NCBI GenBank assembly: GCA_002344135.1
Contig: DDTO01000006.1
Location: 399,869-463,868, forward strand
From: Chthonomonas sp. UBA2362
GTDB lineage: Bacteria; Armatimonadota; Fimbriimonadia; Fimbriimonadales; Fimbriimonadaceae
Direction: 5' to 3'
Length of the DNA: 64,000 bases
The notes below the pieces were generated by a model that saw only the letters and a list, made by a program, of their open reading frames with translations, ran no database searches and was not told the origin of the DNA. Shown here piece after piece: positions 1 to 7,662 of the stretch (the first letter of the stretch is position 1; the number at the start of each line of letters is the position of its first letter). Both the position numbers and the translations under genes were made by a program.

Positions 1-417
1 ATCCGGATTCTCTTGAAACTTTTCGTATTCCGACTTTGCCCAAATCTCCAAGCGATCGAGGGCTCCGATGAGGAGAACCTTGTCCTTCAGCCCGGCAAGA
101 TCTCGCAGCTTCTGCGGTACGACCACGCGGCCCTGGGCATCGAACCTTAGGTCGTCGTCGGCGAGCCCGAAGACGAGGCGGGTGTATTGCTGAGTACCTT
201 GGTTCAGGCGATCCATCTGAAGAACGGACGAGACCATCTGTTCCCAGACAGGAAGCGGGTAAGCCACCAAGCAGCCGACATCACCGAGAGCAATCACGAA
301 TCCATCGCCGAGGCGATCCCGCTTCTTCTTGCCGACGAGTATTCGGCCCTTTTCGTCGATCGTGGCTTCGTCCGTACCGAGGAGCGGCTTGAATCTTACG
401 AAAAGCGCCTGGTCCAC
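1..417 (-). CDS. mraZ: Transcriptional regulator MraZ (C-terminus cut by window edge)
   Basis: MraZ is a DNA-binding ring protein made of two SpoVT-AbrB folds that represses the division and cell-wall (dcw) operon, of which it is usually the first gene. Both halves are visible: 'ATIDEKGRILVGKKKRDRLG' near residues 15-35 and 'FDAQGRVVVPQKLRDLAG' near residues 90-110. The start is a GTG at 417-415, preceded at good spacing by GGGAG; no in-frame ATG lies close upstream. The gene reads off the left edge after about 139 codons, so only its extreme end is missing. The rest of a dcw cluster would be expected to the left. Identity is nearly certain from the two diagnostic motifs. Confidence 0.93.
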   Translation of the reverse strand, partial: MDQALFVRFKPLLGTDEATIDEKGRILVGKKKRDRLGDGFVIALGDVGCLVAYPLPVWEQMVSSVLQMDRLNQGTQQYTRLVFGLADDDLRFDAQGRVVVPQKLRDLAGLKDKVLLIGALDRLEIWAKSEYEKFQENPD

Positions 418-740
418 GATCGATCTCCCATAACACGTTCGGAGAAGATGTAGCCGGGCCGCTTCCCTGCATTCCGGCTACTCCAATCCTTGGCGTGGAC
501 ACCCCGCCCCGCCAGTCGTGGACTTTGGTACTTCCTGTACTATTCCTCCACTTGTATGGGACTGTACCTCTATCGGATTTCGATTGGTCAACCCTCAGGG
601 GTACATTTTGTCGAAATGAACTGGGATATCTACATGATAGTAGACGCACGTCGTAAGAAAAGTGCCAGGCAACGAATTGAACGGACTAGTTCCCATGATC
701 TTCCCAGTTGTCTCTTAGAACAGAGACTACCCGATGAGGC
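418..740. other. Intergenic region upstream of mraZ
   Basis: No convincing gene is present in these 323 bases. They must hold the mraZ promoter (minus strand) and the 3' end of the convergently placed side of the symporter gene. GTAC tetramers recur at 528, 537 and 564, forming an imperfect inverted repeat (GTAC-5 nt-GTAC) inside the candidate operator. Base composition is noticeably richer in A+T than the surrounding genes between about 530 and 720. Confidence 0.5.
524..553 (-). promoter_or_regulatory. Candidate MraZ operator (three abutting 10-bp units)
   Basis: Read on the minus strand, three consecutive 10-bp units occur: AAGTGGAGGA, ATAGTACAGG, AAGTACCAAA. MraZ is known to bind short direct repeats spaced by one helical turn in front of its own gene, so the position (about 110 bases upstream of the start) and spacing fit. 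The units match one another only loosely, so this is tentative. Confidence 0.3.
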
Positions 741-2048
741 TCAGCTCATCGCGGCGGCGGGTTCCATGCCTTCGCCTTCCATCTGCGCCACGCAGGTCGC
801 GATCGTGATGTCGCCGGTGACGTTGAGCACGGTTCGGCTCATGTCGAGGATCCGGTCGATCCCCAGGCAGATGCCGATCGCCTCGGCAGGGACGCCGACC
901 TGAATGAGGATGATCGCGATCATCGGCCACGATCCGCCGGGTACCCCTGCGGTGCCGATCCCCGCGAGGATCGCCATTCCCATGACGATCGCCTGGGCGC
1001 CCAGCGAGAGGGGGATGCCGAAGAACTGGGCGAGGAAAAGGACCGTGATGCCCTCGAAGAGAGCGGTGCCGTTCTGGTTGGCGGTTGCGCCGACGGTGAG
1101 GACGAAGTTGCTGATGTCGCGAGGCAGGCCGAGGTCCTCGTCGGCAGATTTCAGCGCGGCGGGCAGAGTCGCGTTGCTCGATGCGGTCGCGAAGGCGGTC
1201 AGCATCACGCTCCGGATCGACCGGAAAAAGTCGATCGGATTCCGCTTGGCGATCCAACGAATCGCGAGCGGGTAGGTCACGAAGAGATGGATCGCCAAAG
1301 TCACCAGGACCAGGCCGGCGTACTTCCCGAGCGCGACGAAGGCGGACACCCCCAGAAGCGACGCCGTAGTGAAGATCAATCCGAAGACGCCAATGGGCGC
1401 GAAGCGCATCGCGAAGTCGATGATGCGGAGGGTGACTGCGAAGACGCCTTCGAGGAACGCTTTGACGGGCAGCGCCTTCTCGGGCGCGATGCCGCCCAAA
1501 GCGATGCCGAAGATCAGAGCGAACACCATGAAGGGCAATATGCCGTCGGGCTCGATCGCCGCTGAGATGGGATTCTTGGGAATGAGCCCCACCAACGTGT
1601 CGGCTACTCCCTTGGCCTTCTGTGCATCTTCGACTTTCTTCGTGGCGTCGGCAGTTTGGTAGGAAGCCATCAGCCGCTCGCGGTCGGCAGTCGAAATGCC
1701 ATCGCCTGGTTTCACGAGATTGACCGCAGCGAGGCCGAGAACGACGGCGATCCCGCTCAGGATGACGGTCATCAGCAGTGCCCTCGCGCCGACGCGTCCC
1801 AGTTTTCGCGCGTCGCCGATCTCGGCCACCCCGAGAACCAATGCCGAAAAGAGCAGCGGCAGCACCACCATGAAGATCATGTTCAGGAAGATCGTCCCGA
1901 CTGGTTGAGCAAACGTCTCGCGGAAGAACTTGAGGCGCGGGTCGTCTGGACCCATCACGGCCTGGCAGACGCCACCGGCAATCGCGCCCAGCAGGAGACC
2001 GATGAAGATCTTCGTATGGAGGGGCATGCGGCGGCGCTCGGTCGTCAT
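741..2048 (-). CDS. Dicarboxylate/amino acid:cation symporter (DAACS family)
   Basis: A 435-residue secondary transporter of the GltP/DctA type, which moves dicarboxylates or acidic amino acids into the cell with Na+ or H+. The family signatures are in place: the serine-rich re-entrant loop 'ASSNATLPAA' near residue 289, 'NQNGTALFEG' (usually NMDGTALYEG) near residue 323, and 'DRILDMSRTVLNVTGD' near residue 400, which binds substrate. About eight hydrophobic segments plus two re-entrant loops are expected. The ATG at 2048 has no Shine-Dalgarno site but TAGGAT lies six bases upstream, fitting a leaderless transcript. Which substrate it carries cannot be told from sequence alone. Confidence 0.93.
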   Translation of the reverse strand: MTTERRRMPLHTKIFIGLLLGAIAGGVCQAVMGPDDPRLKFFRETFAQPVGTIFLNMIFMVVLPLLFSALVLGVAEIGDARKLGRVGARALLMTVILSGIAVVLGLAAVNLVKPGDGISTADRERLMASYQTADATKKVEDAQKAKGVADTLVGLIPKNPISAAIEPDGILPFMVFALIFGIALGGIAPEKALPVKAFLEGVFAVTLRIIDFAMRFAPIGVFGLIFTTASLLGVSAFVALGKYAGLVLVTLAIHLFVTYPLAIRWIAKRNPIDFFRSIRSVMLTAFATASSNATLPAALKSADEDLGLPRDISNFVLTVGATANQNGTALFEGITVLFLAQFFGIPLSLGAQAIVMGMAILAGIGTAGVPGGSWPMIAIILIQVGVPAEAIGICLGIDRILDMSRTVLNVTGDITIATCVAQMEGEGMEPAAAMS

Positions 2049-2087
2049 GCGGCAATCCTATTCGATTCCGAACACGATTTGCGCCGT

Positions 2088-2420
2088 TTAGCCCGGCGGC
2101 CAACCGAGTGGGCGCCCACCCAGGAGATGCATGTGAAGATGATCGACCGTCTGCCCGGCACCCGGACCTTGGTTGATCACCAGGCGATATCCGTCGACAA
2201 GTCCCTCCTGCTCGGCGATCCTTCGCGCCGCGTTGAGGAGGTGCTGATGATCGCCCGAGTCGGGAAGCTCGGCGACGCCGGCGATTTCTTGGCGCGGGAC
2301 GATGAGGATGTGGACCGGCGCCTTGGGATCGATATCGCGGAAGGCGACGACGTGCTCGTCCTCGTACACGATGTCGGCGGGAATCTCGCGGGCGATGATC
2401 CGGGAGAACAGGGTCGGCAT
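2088..2420 (-). CDS. HIT family nucleotide-binding hydrolase (HINT type)
   Basis: A 110-residue histidine-triad protein of the HINT/PKCI branch, cytoplasmic enzymes that hydrolyse AMP-linked phosphoramidates such as adenosine 5'-monophosphoramidate. The opening 'FSRIIAREIPADIVYEDE' is typical, and the catalytic triad HLHMH sits at residues 94-98 near the C-terminus, followed by GGRPLGWPPG as in HINT proteins. The reading frame is open further upstream, but the family start matches the ATG at 2420, which has TATCGT six bases upstream and no Shine-Dalgarno site. The gene lies between the symporter and a divergent exported-protein operon. Confidence 0.93.
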   Translation of the reverse strand: MPTLFSRIIAREIPADIVYEDEHVVAFRDIDPKAPVHILIVPRQEIAGVAELPDSGDHQHLLNAARRIAEQEGLVDGYRLVINQGPGAGQTVDHLHMHLLGGRPLGWPPG

Positions 2421-2451
2421 GCCGGAACGATACCTGCGGTTAGTCCGGTTG

Positions 2452-2457
2452 TATAAT
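2452..2457 (+). promoter_or_regulatory. -10 element (TATAAT) for the Cys-rich protein operon
   Basis: A perfect TATAAT lies 18 bases upstream of the ATG at 2476, giving a leader of about 12 bases without a Shine-Dalgarno site. No clear -35 element is visible. It would drive the 2476-4232 operon and lies back to back with the minus-strand HIT gene promoter. Confidence 0.5.
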
Positions 2458-2475
2458 CCGACGAGCGTTCGACTT

Positions 2476-2868
2476 ATGCAAATCGTCCGACTGCTTTCAC
2501 TAGTGTTGCTTTTGGCACTCGGCCATGCGCATGGCTGCCCGCCGAAGTACGTCGGACCGAACGGCCTGGAATGCTCGAATTGCAGTGAGGCGGTACCCAA
2601 CTGCTGCATGGAGGATGGGTGCGTCGTGGCCGAACCGGACGATTGCCGAGCGTGCTGCACGCTCGGCGCCTGCGCGGAGCCGCGAGGCGTCGAGGGTACG
2701 CTGACGAGCAGGATCCCCTCTTTCGACGTGGCGGTTCTTCCAAAGAACCGGGCTCAGGCCGCGCCTCGGGTTGTCGAGCCCTCGGTCGAACCGTTCCAAA
2801 ACGCAATCGAGCTGAACCATGGCCCACCCACGCTCCTTCGGGGCCGCGAGCCCCCCGCTCCTGACTGA
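2476..2868 (+). CDS. Small exported cysteine-rich protein
   Basis: A 130-residue protein I do not recognise. It begins with a signal peptide ('MQIVRLLSLVLLLALGHAHG') and the mature part opens with a cysteine cluster within about 45 residues: C-x11-CxxC, then CC, C, C, CC and C, ten cysteines in all. The remainder is Pro/Arg-rich and ends 'GPPTLLRGREPPAPD', a tail style I have seen on small exported proteins near metal-handling genes. It is the first gene of a three-gene plus-strand operon with a barrel protein and a YHS-thioredoxin protein, which suggests metal or thiol chemistry in the cell envelope. That role is inference only. Confidence 0.6.
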   Translation: MQIVRLLSLVLLLALGHAHGCPPKYVGPNGLECSNCSEAVPNCCMEDGCVVAEPDDCRACCTLGACAEPRGVEGTLTSRIPSFDVAVLPKNRAQAAPRVVEPSVEPFQNAIELNHGPPTLLRGREPPAPD

Positions 2869-2923
2869 TCGTCGTTTGCCCGCCCACAGGGCGGGCCGGA
2901 CCGCAGGTACAGGAGAAGCAGGT

Positions 2924-3571
2924 TTGTTCAGAGTTTTCACAGGGCTCAGCCTCGCCTTGGCCGTCTGGCCGGCGAGCGCCGATCAGCCACAAGAGAGCAA
3001 GCGGCCTCGGGTCGCGGTGCCGACGTGAACCGGGTGACCCGGCGAAGGCCGGTTCCTCGGTTCGGGGAACCTCGATCTCGAATGGCAGTTCTCGATCCGC
3101 TGGGTCGATACGTCGGCGCCGCGTCCCCGCTGGCGATTCAATGTGGCCAAGCGGATCACACCACGATTCCTTCTCGGATTGGAATACAACGCCACGGTCG
3201 GCGAGTGGACGCCGACGGCCAACTGGACGCTGCTTCCCGAGACGGATACCCTGCCGCTGATCAACCTCGGCACCAGTTCGGACCGAATCTTCAGTCCTCC
3301 CGGCAAGCAATCCTACTACGTCACTTTTGCCAAGGGCATCGCCAGCACACCTCTCTCGCCATGGGCAAGTTTGAGCTACTCGGAGTGGGAAGAACGGTTG
3401 CTGTTCGCCTTTGGCTGCAACGTGTCGCTGTCCCCGAGTTGGGATTTCATGCCGATGCTCGATGGCCGAAACACCCATCTCCTTTTGACCTACAGAGCCG
3501 AAAACAAGAATATCAGCCTCCTGCTGGTGAAGATGCGTTACCCTGGCATCAGCGTGGGCTTTGGATTCTAA
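2924..3571 (+). CDS. Exported beta-barrel-like protein with two in-frame TGA codons; candidate UxxU selenoprotein
   Basis: The frame starts at TTG 2924 with AGGAG eight bases upstream and encodes a signal peptide (LFRVFTGLSLALAVWPASA). It then meets TGA at 3026 and TGA at 3035, and continues without frameshift into about 178 residues of alternating barrel-like sequence ending in ISVGFGF; a terminal Phe is typical of outer-membrane barrels. Codon use stays G/C-rich at third positions across the TGA codons. Read as selenocysteine the site is U-T-G-U, the selenium analogue of a CxxC redox motif, and a hairpin follows at 3051-3071. The gene overlaps the upstream region of a thioredoxin gene, and selB is encoded in the same window. 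The alternative is a pseudogene or two sequencing errors; translation could then restart at GTG 3140, losing the signal peptide. Confidence 0.55.
3051..3071 (+). promoter_or_regulatory. Candidate bacterial SECIS hairpin
   Basis: GGTTCCTCG (3051-3059), loop GTT (3060-3062), CGGGGAACC (3063-3071): nine pairs including one T-G wobble. The loop begins with G and lies 22 bases after the second TGA and 31 after the first. General models of bacterial SECIS elements ask for a small apical loop with an early G roughly 16-37 bases after the UGA, which fits both codons. Hairpins are common in G+C-rich DNA, so this is supportive rather than decisive. Confidence 0.4.
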
Positions 3572-3581
3572 AGACAAGACT

Positions 3582-4232
3582 ATGATGACCTGCACACTGC
3601 TCGCCTTTGTCCTCTTCGCCCAGCCGGTAGTCGAGGACCTCGCGAAATCTGCACTGCCGCCAAAGGGCTCGTGCGTCGTCTGCTCCTCGGCGGGGGATGA
3701 CCACGGCCTGGAGAAGGTCGTGGCCGGCGTACGCTACAAGGGGGCCGAGTATTACTTCTGCAACGCCAAGGAGGTCCCTCGTTTCAAGGCCGACCCGGAG
3801 GCGTTCCTCCCGCCCGTCCTTCCACGACCGATGCCCAAGTTTCGCCTGGCCGATCTCGGCGGAAAGATGTGGGACGCCGAAGCAATGAAGGGAAGGGCCA
3901 TCCTCATCGATTTCTGGGCGACCTGGTGCAAGCCGTGCAAAGAGATCGTGCCGATCCTGAAGCAGGTCCGCGCCGAGTTCGCTCCTCGTGGGTTCGAGGT
4001 CCTGAGTGTCAGCATCGACGAGAAGCGAGCCGACCTCGACAAGTACCTAGCGAAGAATCCGTTCGAAAATCCGGTTCTGCACGACACCGGAGCGACGTGG
4101 CAAGCTTGGAAGGTCAATTCGATCCCGGCCCTCTTCTTGGTCCGTGATGGGCAGATCGTCCGGCAATGGAGCGGCAAACCCAAGGCGGCCGACCTGCGAA
4201 AGGCGATCGAGGGGGCGCTTCCGAAAGGCTAG
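3582..4232 (+). CDS. YHS-like domain fused to TlpA-type thioredoxin (exported)
   Basis: A 216-residue protein with a short N-terminal hydrophobic segment (residues 2-16), a metal-type YHS/TRASH-like module at about 31-78 (C31-x2-C34, 'YYFC' with C60, then F-x2-DPEAFL) and a TlpA/ResA-like thioredoxin at about 83-216 with active site WCKPC (C116, C119) and a cis-Pro region 'NSIPALFLV'. Such thioredoxins reduce disulfides or metal sites outside the cytoplasm. YHS domains occur in heavy-metal transporters and sensors. The start is taken at ATG 3582; a TTG at 3561 in the same frame overlaps the preceding gene. Together with its two upstream neighbours it suggests an envelope thiol/metal (or selenol) system. 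Confidence 0.85.
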   Translation: MMTCTLLAFVLFAQPVVEDLAKSALPPKGSCVVCSSAGDDHGLEKVVAGVRYKGAEYYFCNAKEVPRFKADPEAFLPPVLPRPMPKFRLADLGGKMWDAEAMKGRAILIDFWATWCKPCKEIVPILKQVRAEFAPRGFEVLSVSIDEKRADLDKYLAKNPFENPVLHDTGATWQAWKVNSIPALFLVRDGQIVRQWSGKPKAADLRKAIEGALPKG

Positions 4233-5095
4233 TCGACGACCTCGACCGCCGTGTTCGGGACGATGCCCAAATCCGCACCACGGGAGAGGAATGTGCGGAT
4301 CGCGCGAACGCCCTCCTCTCCCATGTCGAGCGTGCGCTCGTTGACGTACATCCCTACGAAGCGGTCGCTCGTGGGAGTATCGAGCCCACGGGCGTAGGTG
4401 AGGGCATATTCGAGGGCCTGCTCTCGATGGGCGAGCCCGGCCGCAATGCTCTCCCGCATGCAGCGGCTCACTTCGGCGACCGCCTCAGGCCCGAGGTCCT
4501 TACGGACCACGTTCACACCCAGCGGCAGCGGAAGCCCGGTCCCGGCCTTCCACCAGCGCCCGAGGTCCTCGATAAGGGTCAAGCCCTCGGCGGCATAGGT
4601 CAGCTGACCTTCGTGGATGATGAGTCCCACCTCGAATTCTCCGGCCACCACTCGGGGGATGATCTCGTCGAACGGGACGACGACGAAGTCAGCGACTCGC
4701 CAGCCGTTGGGCCCCGCCGGAGCACCGAGTTGGGCATAGAGCAAGTTCAGCGCGAGGAACGCGGAGGTCATCTTGCCCGGCACCGCGATCCGCAGGCTCA
4801 GCAGTTCCGCCAGGTCGATTGCCCTTCGAGCCACGATCATCGGCCCGTAACCATCGCCGAACGATCCGCCGTGGCGAAGGAGCGCGTAGCGATCGGCCAC
4901 ATGCGCGAAGGCATGGACCGAGACCGCGCTCGATTCCAGCCGACCTTCCATCGCCCACTCGTTGAGGGTTTGAATGTCCTTGAGGATATGCTCGAATTCG
5001 AACTCGCTCTCGACGGCCCCGCGAGCCAAGCCCCAAAACATGAAGGCGTCGTCGGAGTCGGGCGAGTGACCGAGGCGGATCTTAGTGGTCGTCAT
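4229..5095 (-). CDS. MqnA/MqnD family protein, probable futalosine-pathway menaquinone enzyme
   Basis: A 288-residue member of the MqnA/MqnD family with a periplasmic-binding-protein-like fold. The start 'IRLGHSPDSDDAFMFWGL' and the block 'GLIIHEGQLTYAAEGLTL' with 'TGLPLPLG' match MqnD-type proteins, which turn cyclic dehypoxanthinyl futalosine into 1,4-dihydroxy-6-naphthoate. The 'SPDSDD' variant occurs in a branch that is sometimes annotated only as a substrate-binding family protein, so the exact step is not certain. It ends tail to tail with the YHS-thioredoxin gene, sharing the bases CTAG for both stop codons. The ATG at 5095 is preceded by GAGAGAG and by TAGAAT eight bases upstream. Confidence 0.78.
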   Translation of the reverse strand: MTTTKIRLGHSPDSDDAFMFWGLARGAVESEFEFEHILKDIQTLNEWAMEGRLESSAVSVHAFAHVADRYALLRHGGSFGDGYGPMIVARRAIDLAELLSLRIAVPGKMTSAFLALNLLYAQLGAPAGPNGWRVADFVVVPFDEIIPRVVAGEFEVGLIIHEGQLTYAAEGLTLIEDLGRWWKAGTGLPLPLGVNVVRKDLGPEAVAEVSRCMRESIAAGLAHREQALEYALTYARGLDTPTSDRFVGMYVNERTLDMGEEGVRAIRTFLSRGADLGIVPNTAVEVVD

Positions 5096-5106
5096 CTCTC
5101 TCGATT

Positions 5107-6234
5107 CTACGGGATCGGCGGCTCCGTTGGCTGAGCGAGCATTTGCGAAGCGAGGCGAGCGGCTTGCGTCAGGGCGTCGCTGGGCCCGAGGATCCTCTCG
5201 AGCTCGTCGAACGCGGCCAATTGAGCCTCTCGCCCGGGGCCGCGGAGTATCCCCTCGAGCTCCGTGCGGACACGAACGGGGCTCGCGTCGTGCTGAAGAA
5301 GTTCAGATACTGCCTTGCGTTCGAGGAGGATGTTGGGCAAGCTGAAGTAGTCGAACTTCGGGCGCCGAACGCGGTATTCGAGTTCCATGACCCAAGAGGC
5401 TTTGTAGATCACCACCATCGGGCAGCCGCAGATCGCCGCTTCGAGGGTGGCCGTGCCTGAGCAAACGATTGCGGCTTCTGCGCGCTTGAGAACCCCGTAG
5501 GTATCGGATTCGGTTACGATGACCGGGATGTCGGGCCTTCGCCGTGCCCAGGTACGCAAGATCGCCCGGGCGTCGGCAGTCGCCGCGACCGCCACCTCCA
5601 CCTCGCGAACAGTCGGGGGAAGGGAATCGGCGATCGCTATCAGATGTCGTTCGATCTCGTGGCCACGGCTTCCCGGAAGGGCGGCGAGCCGACCGCACAC
5701 CCGATCCTCGACACCTCCGGATTCGGTTGTGAGCTCTCGCAGCGGGTGGCCGAACCAATGGGCGTTCGCCCCCATCCCGCGCAGGATCTCTGCGCTCCAG
5801 GAAAAAGGAGTTACGATCGCGTCGGTCACCGCGGGAAGGTCGCCACCCTGCTTATCGCGCCGCCAACTGCCCGGCGGCACGAAGTAGAGCACGCGCCATC
5901 CGAGCCTCTTGGCGAATCGCGCAAGCCTGATATTGGCAAAGCCGAAGTCGATCGGAATGAAGAGTCCAGGCTCGCCCTTTGCCAGCCGGCGCTTCGCCGC
6001 GAAGTAGCCTCGAATGACCCGCGGGCTAACCAAGAGCGCTTCGATGATGCCGATCGCTCCCCACCGCGAGGAGTCGGCGACGAGGCCACCTGCCGAAGCT
6101 GCGAGCCGCCGGCCGCCGACGGCTTCGAAGGTCGCGTCTGGCCGGAGCGCCCGCAGGCGCTTGACGAGTCCTTCGCCGTAGGCGTCGCCCGATGCCTCAC
6201 CCGCGGACAGGAAGACTCTGGCGTGGGACGGCAT
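5107..6234 (-). CDS. lpxB: Lipid-A-disaccharide synthase
   Basis: A 375-residue GT19-type glycosyltransferase that joins UDP-2,3-diacylglucosamine and lipid X to form the lipid A disaccharide at the inner face of the cytoplasmic membrane. Diagnostic features are the N-terminal 'VFLSAGEASGDAYG', 'GIIEALL', the 'FIPIDFGFANIRLARFA' block (normally IDxPDFNxRLA), 'ALLPGSRGHEI'-like 'AALPGSRGHEIERH' and the UDP-binding 'CSGTATLEAAICGCPMVVIY'. It is somewhat divergent around residue 110 (FVPPGSW in place of SPQVWAW). The start at ATG 6234 agrees with the family; TACCTT sits six bases upstream. It shows the cell is a diderm with lipopolysaccharide or a related lipid. Confidence 0.88.
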   Translation of the reverse strand: MPSHARVFLSAGEASGDAYGEGLVKRLRALRPDATFEAVGGRRLAASAGGLVADSSRWGAIGIIEALLVSPRVIRGYFAAKRRLAKGEPGLFIPIDFGFANIRLARFAKRLGWRVLYFVPPGSWRRDKQGGDLPAVTDAIVTPFSWSAEILRGMGANAHWFGHPLRELTTESGGVEDRVCGRLAALPGSRGHEIERHLIAIADSLPPTVREVEVAVAATADARAILRTWARRRPDIPVIVTESDTYGVLKRAEAAIVCSGTATLEAAICGCPMVVIYKASWVMELEYRVRRPKFDYFSLPNILLERKAVSELLQHDASPVRVRTELEGILRGPGREAQLAAFDELERILGPSDALTQAARLASQMLAQPTEPPIP

Positions 6235-6259
6235 GAGGAAAAGGTACCCGCGGGAGGCC

Positions 6260-7021
6260 CTAATCGGGCTTCCGACCGAGGGCGATGACGTGTCGCAGAG
6301 TAAAGCCCAACCCTGAGCCGTCACCCTTTGGGACGAGATAATCGCGCAAGGCGCCCGCCGAGTTCACGAGAATGTCGCGTACCTCGCTGCGGGCAGGCTC
6401 GCCGACGCTCATGCGATCCAGCCAGGACTCGAAGTTCTGGGTGCGGCTTCCGACTTCGAAACGCTCCACGCGAAGGCCCGCAGCTTCGATCATCGACCGC
6501 CAAGCCTCCGGCGTGTAGTTGCGGACATGGGAGGGATCACGGAGCCGCTCGAATCGGTCCAAGTCGGCATCTGCCCTTGCGTCTCCGTCGATGCCGACCG
6601 TATCTACCAGGAGGAACCAGCCGCCCGGCCGCAGCACGCGGAAAACCTCTCTCAGGAAAGCGACGACGTCGTGGAAGTGGTGCGGGGCAAGGCGGCAGGT
6701 TACACCCTCGAACGACTCATCTGCGACTTCGAGCGATTCCGCAGGCATCAGGGCGGTCGCCACGTTTCCGAGGGACCGCTGCGCTGCTTCTCGCTCGACG
6801 ATCGCGAGCATTTCTGGCGTGAGGTCCGTCGCCACCACCCGCGAGGCGTAAGGCGCAAAGGCATAGGCAGTGTGGCCGGCGCCGGTCGCCACATCGAGAA
6901 CGGGCCCACCCTTCGGTGCGGCGAATCGCACGAGATAGCCGAGTTCGGCGGCATCGGAATGGGTGGTGCTCGCCAGGTACTTCTCGGCCTCGCGGCCGAA
7001 CTGCAGCCGAGCGTCCTCCAC
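6260..7021 (-). CDS. Class I SAM-dependent methyltransferase
   Basis: A 253-residue methyltransferase of the Methyltransf_11/UbiE-like type. The SAM-binding motif I is 'VLDVATGAGHTA' near residue 40, followed by the acidic strand end 'VVATDLTPEML', 'MPAESL' and 'VFRVLRPGGWFLLVD'. The substrate cannot be told; small quinone precursors or lipids are common for this group. The GTG start at 7021 follows CATACT by five bases. It lies directly upstream of lpxB with a 25-base gap on the same strand, so the two may be co-transcribed. Confidence 0.85.
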   Translation of the reverse strand: MEDARLQFGREAEKYLASTTHSDAAELGYLVRFAAPKGGPVLDVATGAGHTAYAFAPYASRVVATDLTPEMLAIVEREAAQRSLGNVATALMPAESLEVADESFEGVTCRLAPHHFHDVVAFLREVFRVLRPGGWFLLVDTVGIDGDARADADLDRFERLRDPSHVRNYTPEAWRSMIEAAGLRVERFEVGSRTQNFESWLDRMSVGEPARSEVRDILVNSAGALRDYLVPKGDGSGLGFTLRHVIALGRKPD

Positions 7022-7105
7022 GGCTCAGTATGGCCCAGAGTAGCGGTTCGCGCCGTGCTAAGATAGGGGCCAACCTAAGGAATACTTTTGAGGGAGTTCA
7101 TCAGG

Positions 7106-7627
7106 ATGAGTTTTAGGACCTTCAGTTTCGTTTCCGCCGCCGCCCTCGTCGCGGCCGCCGCCACCGCTCCGGCTCAACAGACCAAGCCAGTCGGTCTCAG
7201 TGTCCGCATCGGCCTGTTTTGGCCGTCGAGTGAGCGCGCGAAATCCGCCGGAAAGAACTGGTTCGCTTTCGGGGTCGAGTACAAGCTCGGCGATCTCAAG
7301 TTCAGCAGCCGTTCGCCGGGATTCTCGTCGAGCTACAGCATCTCGGCCGATCTGTTTTCGAAGGGTGACTTTCGCAACACACCGGTGCTCGTCAACTACA
7401 TCGGCCGCAAGGACAACCTCTACTACACTGCGGGCGCAGGGATCGGGTTCACGCGAATCCGAGAGACCGCATCGGAGGTCGAGACCCACACCGAGTTCGC
7501 CTATCAGATCGGCGTCGGCTACGAGTTCCTTAGCCAGAACCTGCCGCTCTTTGCCGAAGTGAAATACATCGGCAGCAGCGACAGCCGCCTTGCCGGCTTC
7601 GTCGCCTTCGTCGGCGTCCGCTTTTAG
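7106..7627 (+). CDS. Small exported beta-barrel-like protein of unknown function
   Basis: A 173-residue protein beginning with a clear signal peptide (MSFRTFSFVSAAALVAAAATAPAQ). The mature part is rich in alternating polar/hydrophobic strands with aromatic ends ('GVEYKLGDLKFSS', 'LYYTAGAGIGFTRI', 'YQIGVGYEFL') and ends 'AFVGVRF' with terminal Phe, as expected of an eight-stranded outer-membrane barrel. I recognise no specific family. ATG 7106 is preferred because AGGGAG lies nine bases upstream; a TTG at 7088 shares the frame. A TAAGAT near 7059 may be the -10 element. A strong hairpin follows the stop. Confidence 0.7.
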   Translation: MSFRTFSFVSAAALVAAAATAPAQQTKPVGLSVRIGLFWPSSERAKSAGKNWFAFGVEYKLGDLKFSSRSPGFSSSYSISADLFSKGDFRNTPVLVNYIGRKDNLYYTAGAGIGFTRIRETASEVETHTEFAYQIGVGYEFLSQNLPLFAEVKYIGSSDSRLAGFVAFVGVRF

Positions 7628-7633
7628 TCCTCC

Positions 7634-7662
7634 GCTCCCCCTCACGCTCAGTGAGGGGGAGC
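7634..7662 (+). terminator. Perfect 12-bp hairpin between barrel gene and capsid cassette
   Basis: GCTCCCCCTCAC, loop GCTCA, GTGAGGGGGAGC form a perfect 12-bp stem. There is no T-run, so it may act as a two-way transcription block or be part of a dispersed repeat: the following CTGGCCGGGCGAAG recurs near 15087. It lies between the convergent ends of the barrel gene and the phage cassette. Confidence 0.5.

Noticed and set aside
2819..3028. Short ORF starting at ATG 2819 as a separate gene
   Set aside because: It is the same frame as the barrel gene; its first half overlaps the Cys-rich gene and has no ribosome site, whereas TTG 2924 has one.
3025..3585. Alternative ORF in another frame across the barrel gene
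   Set aside because: It is Arg/Pro-rich with no domain signs and would not explain the signal peptide upstream or the barrel-like pattern; it looks like a shadow of the 2924-3571 frame.
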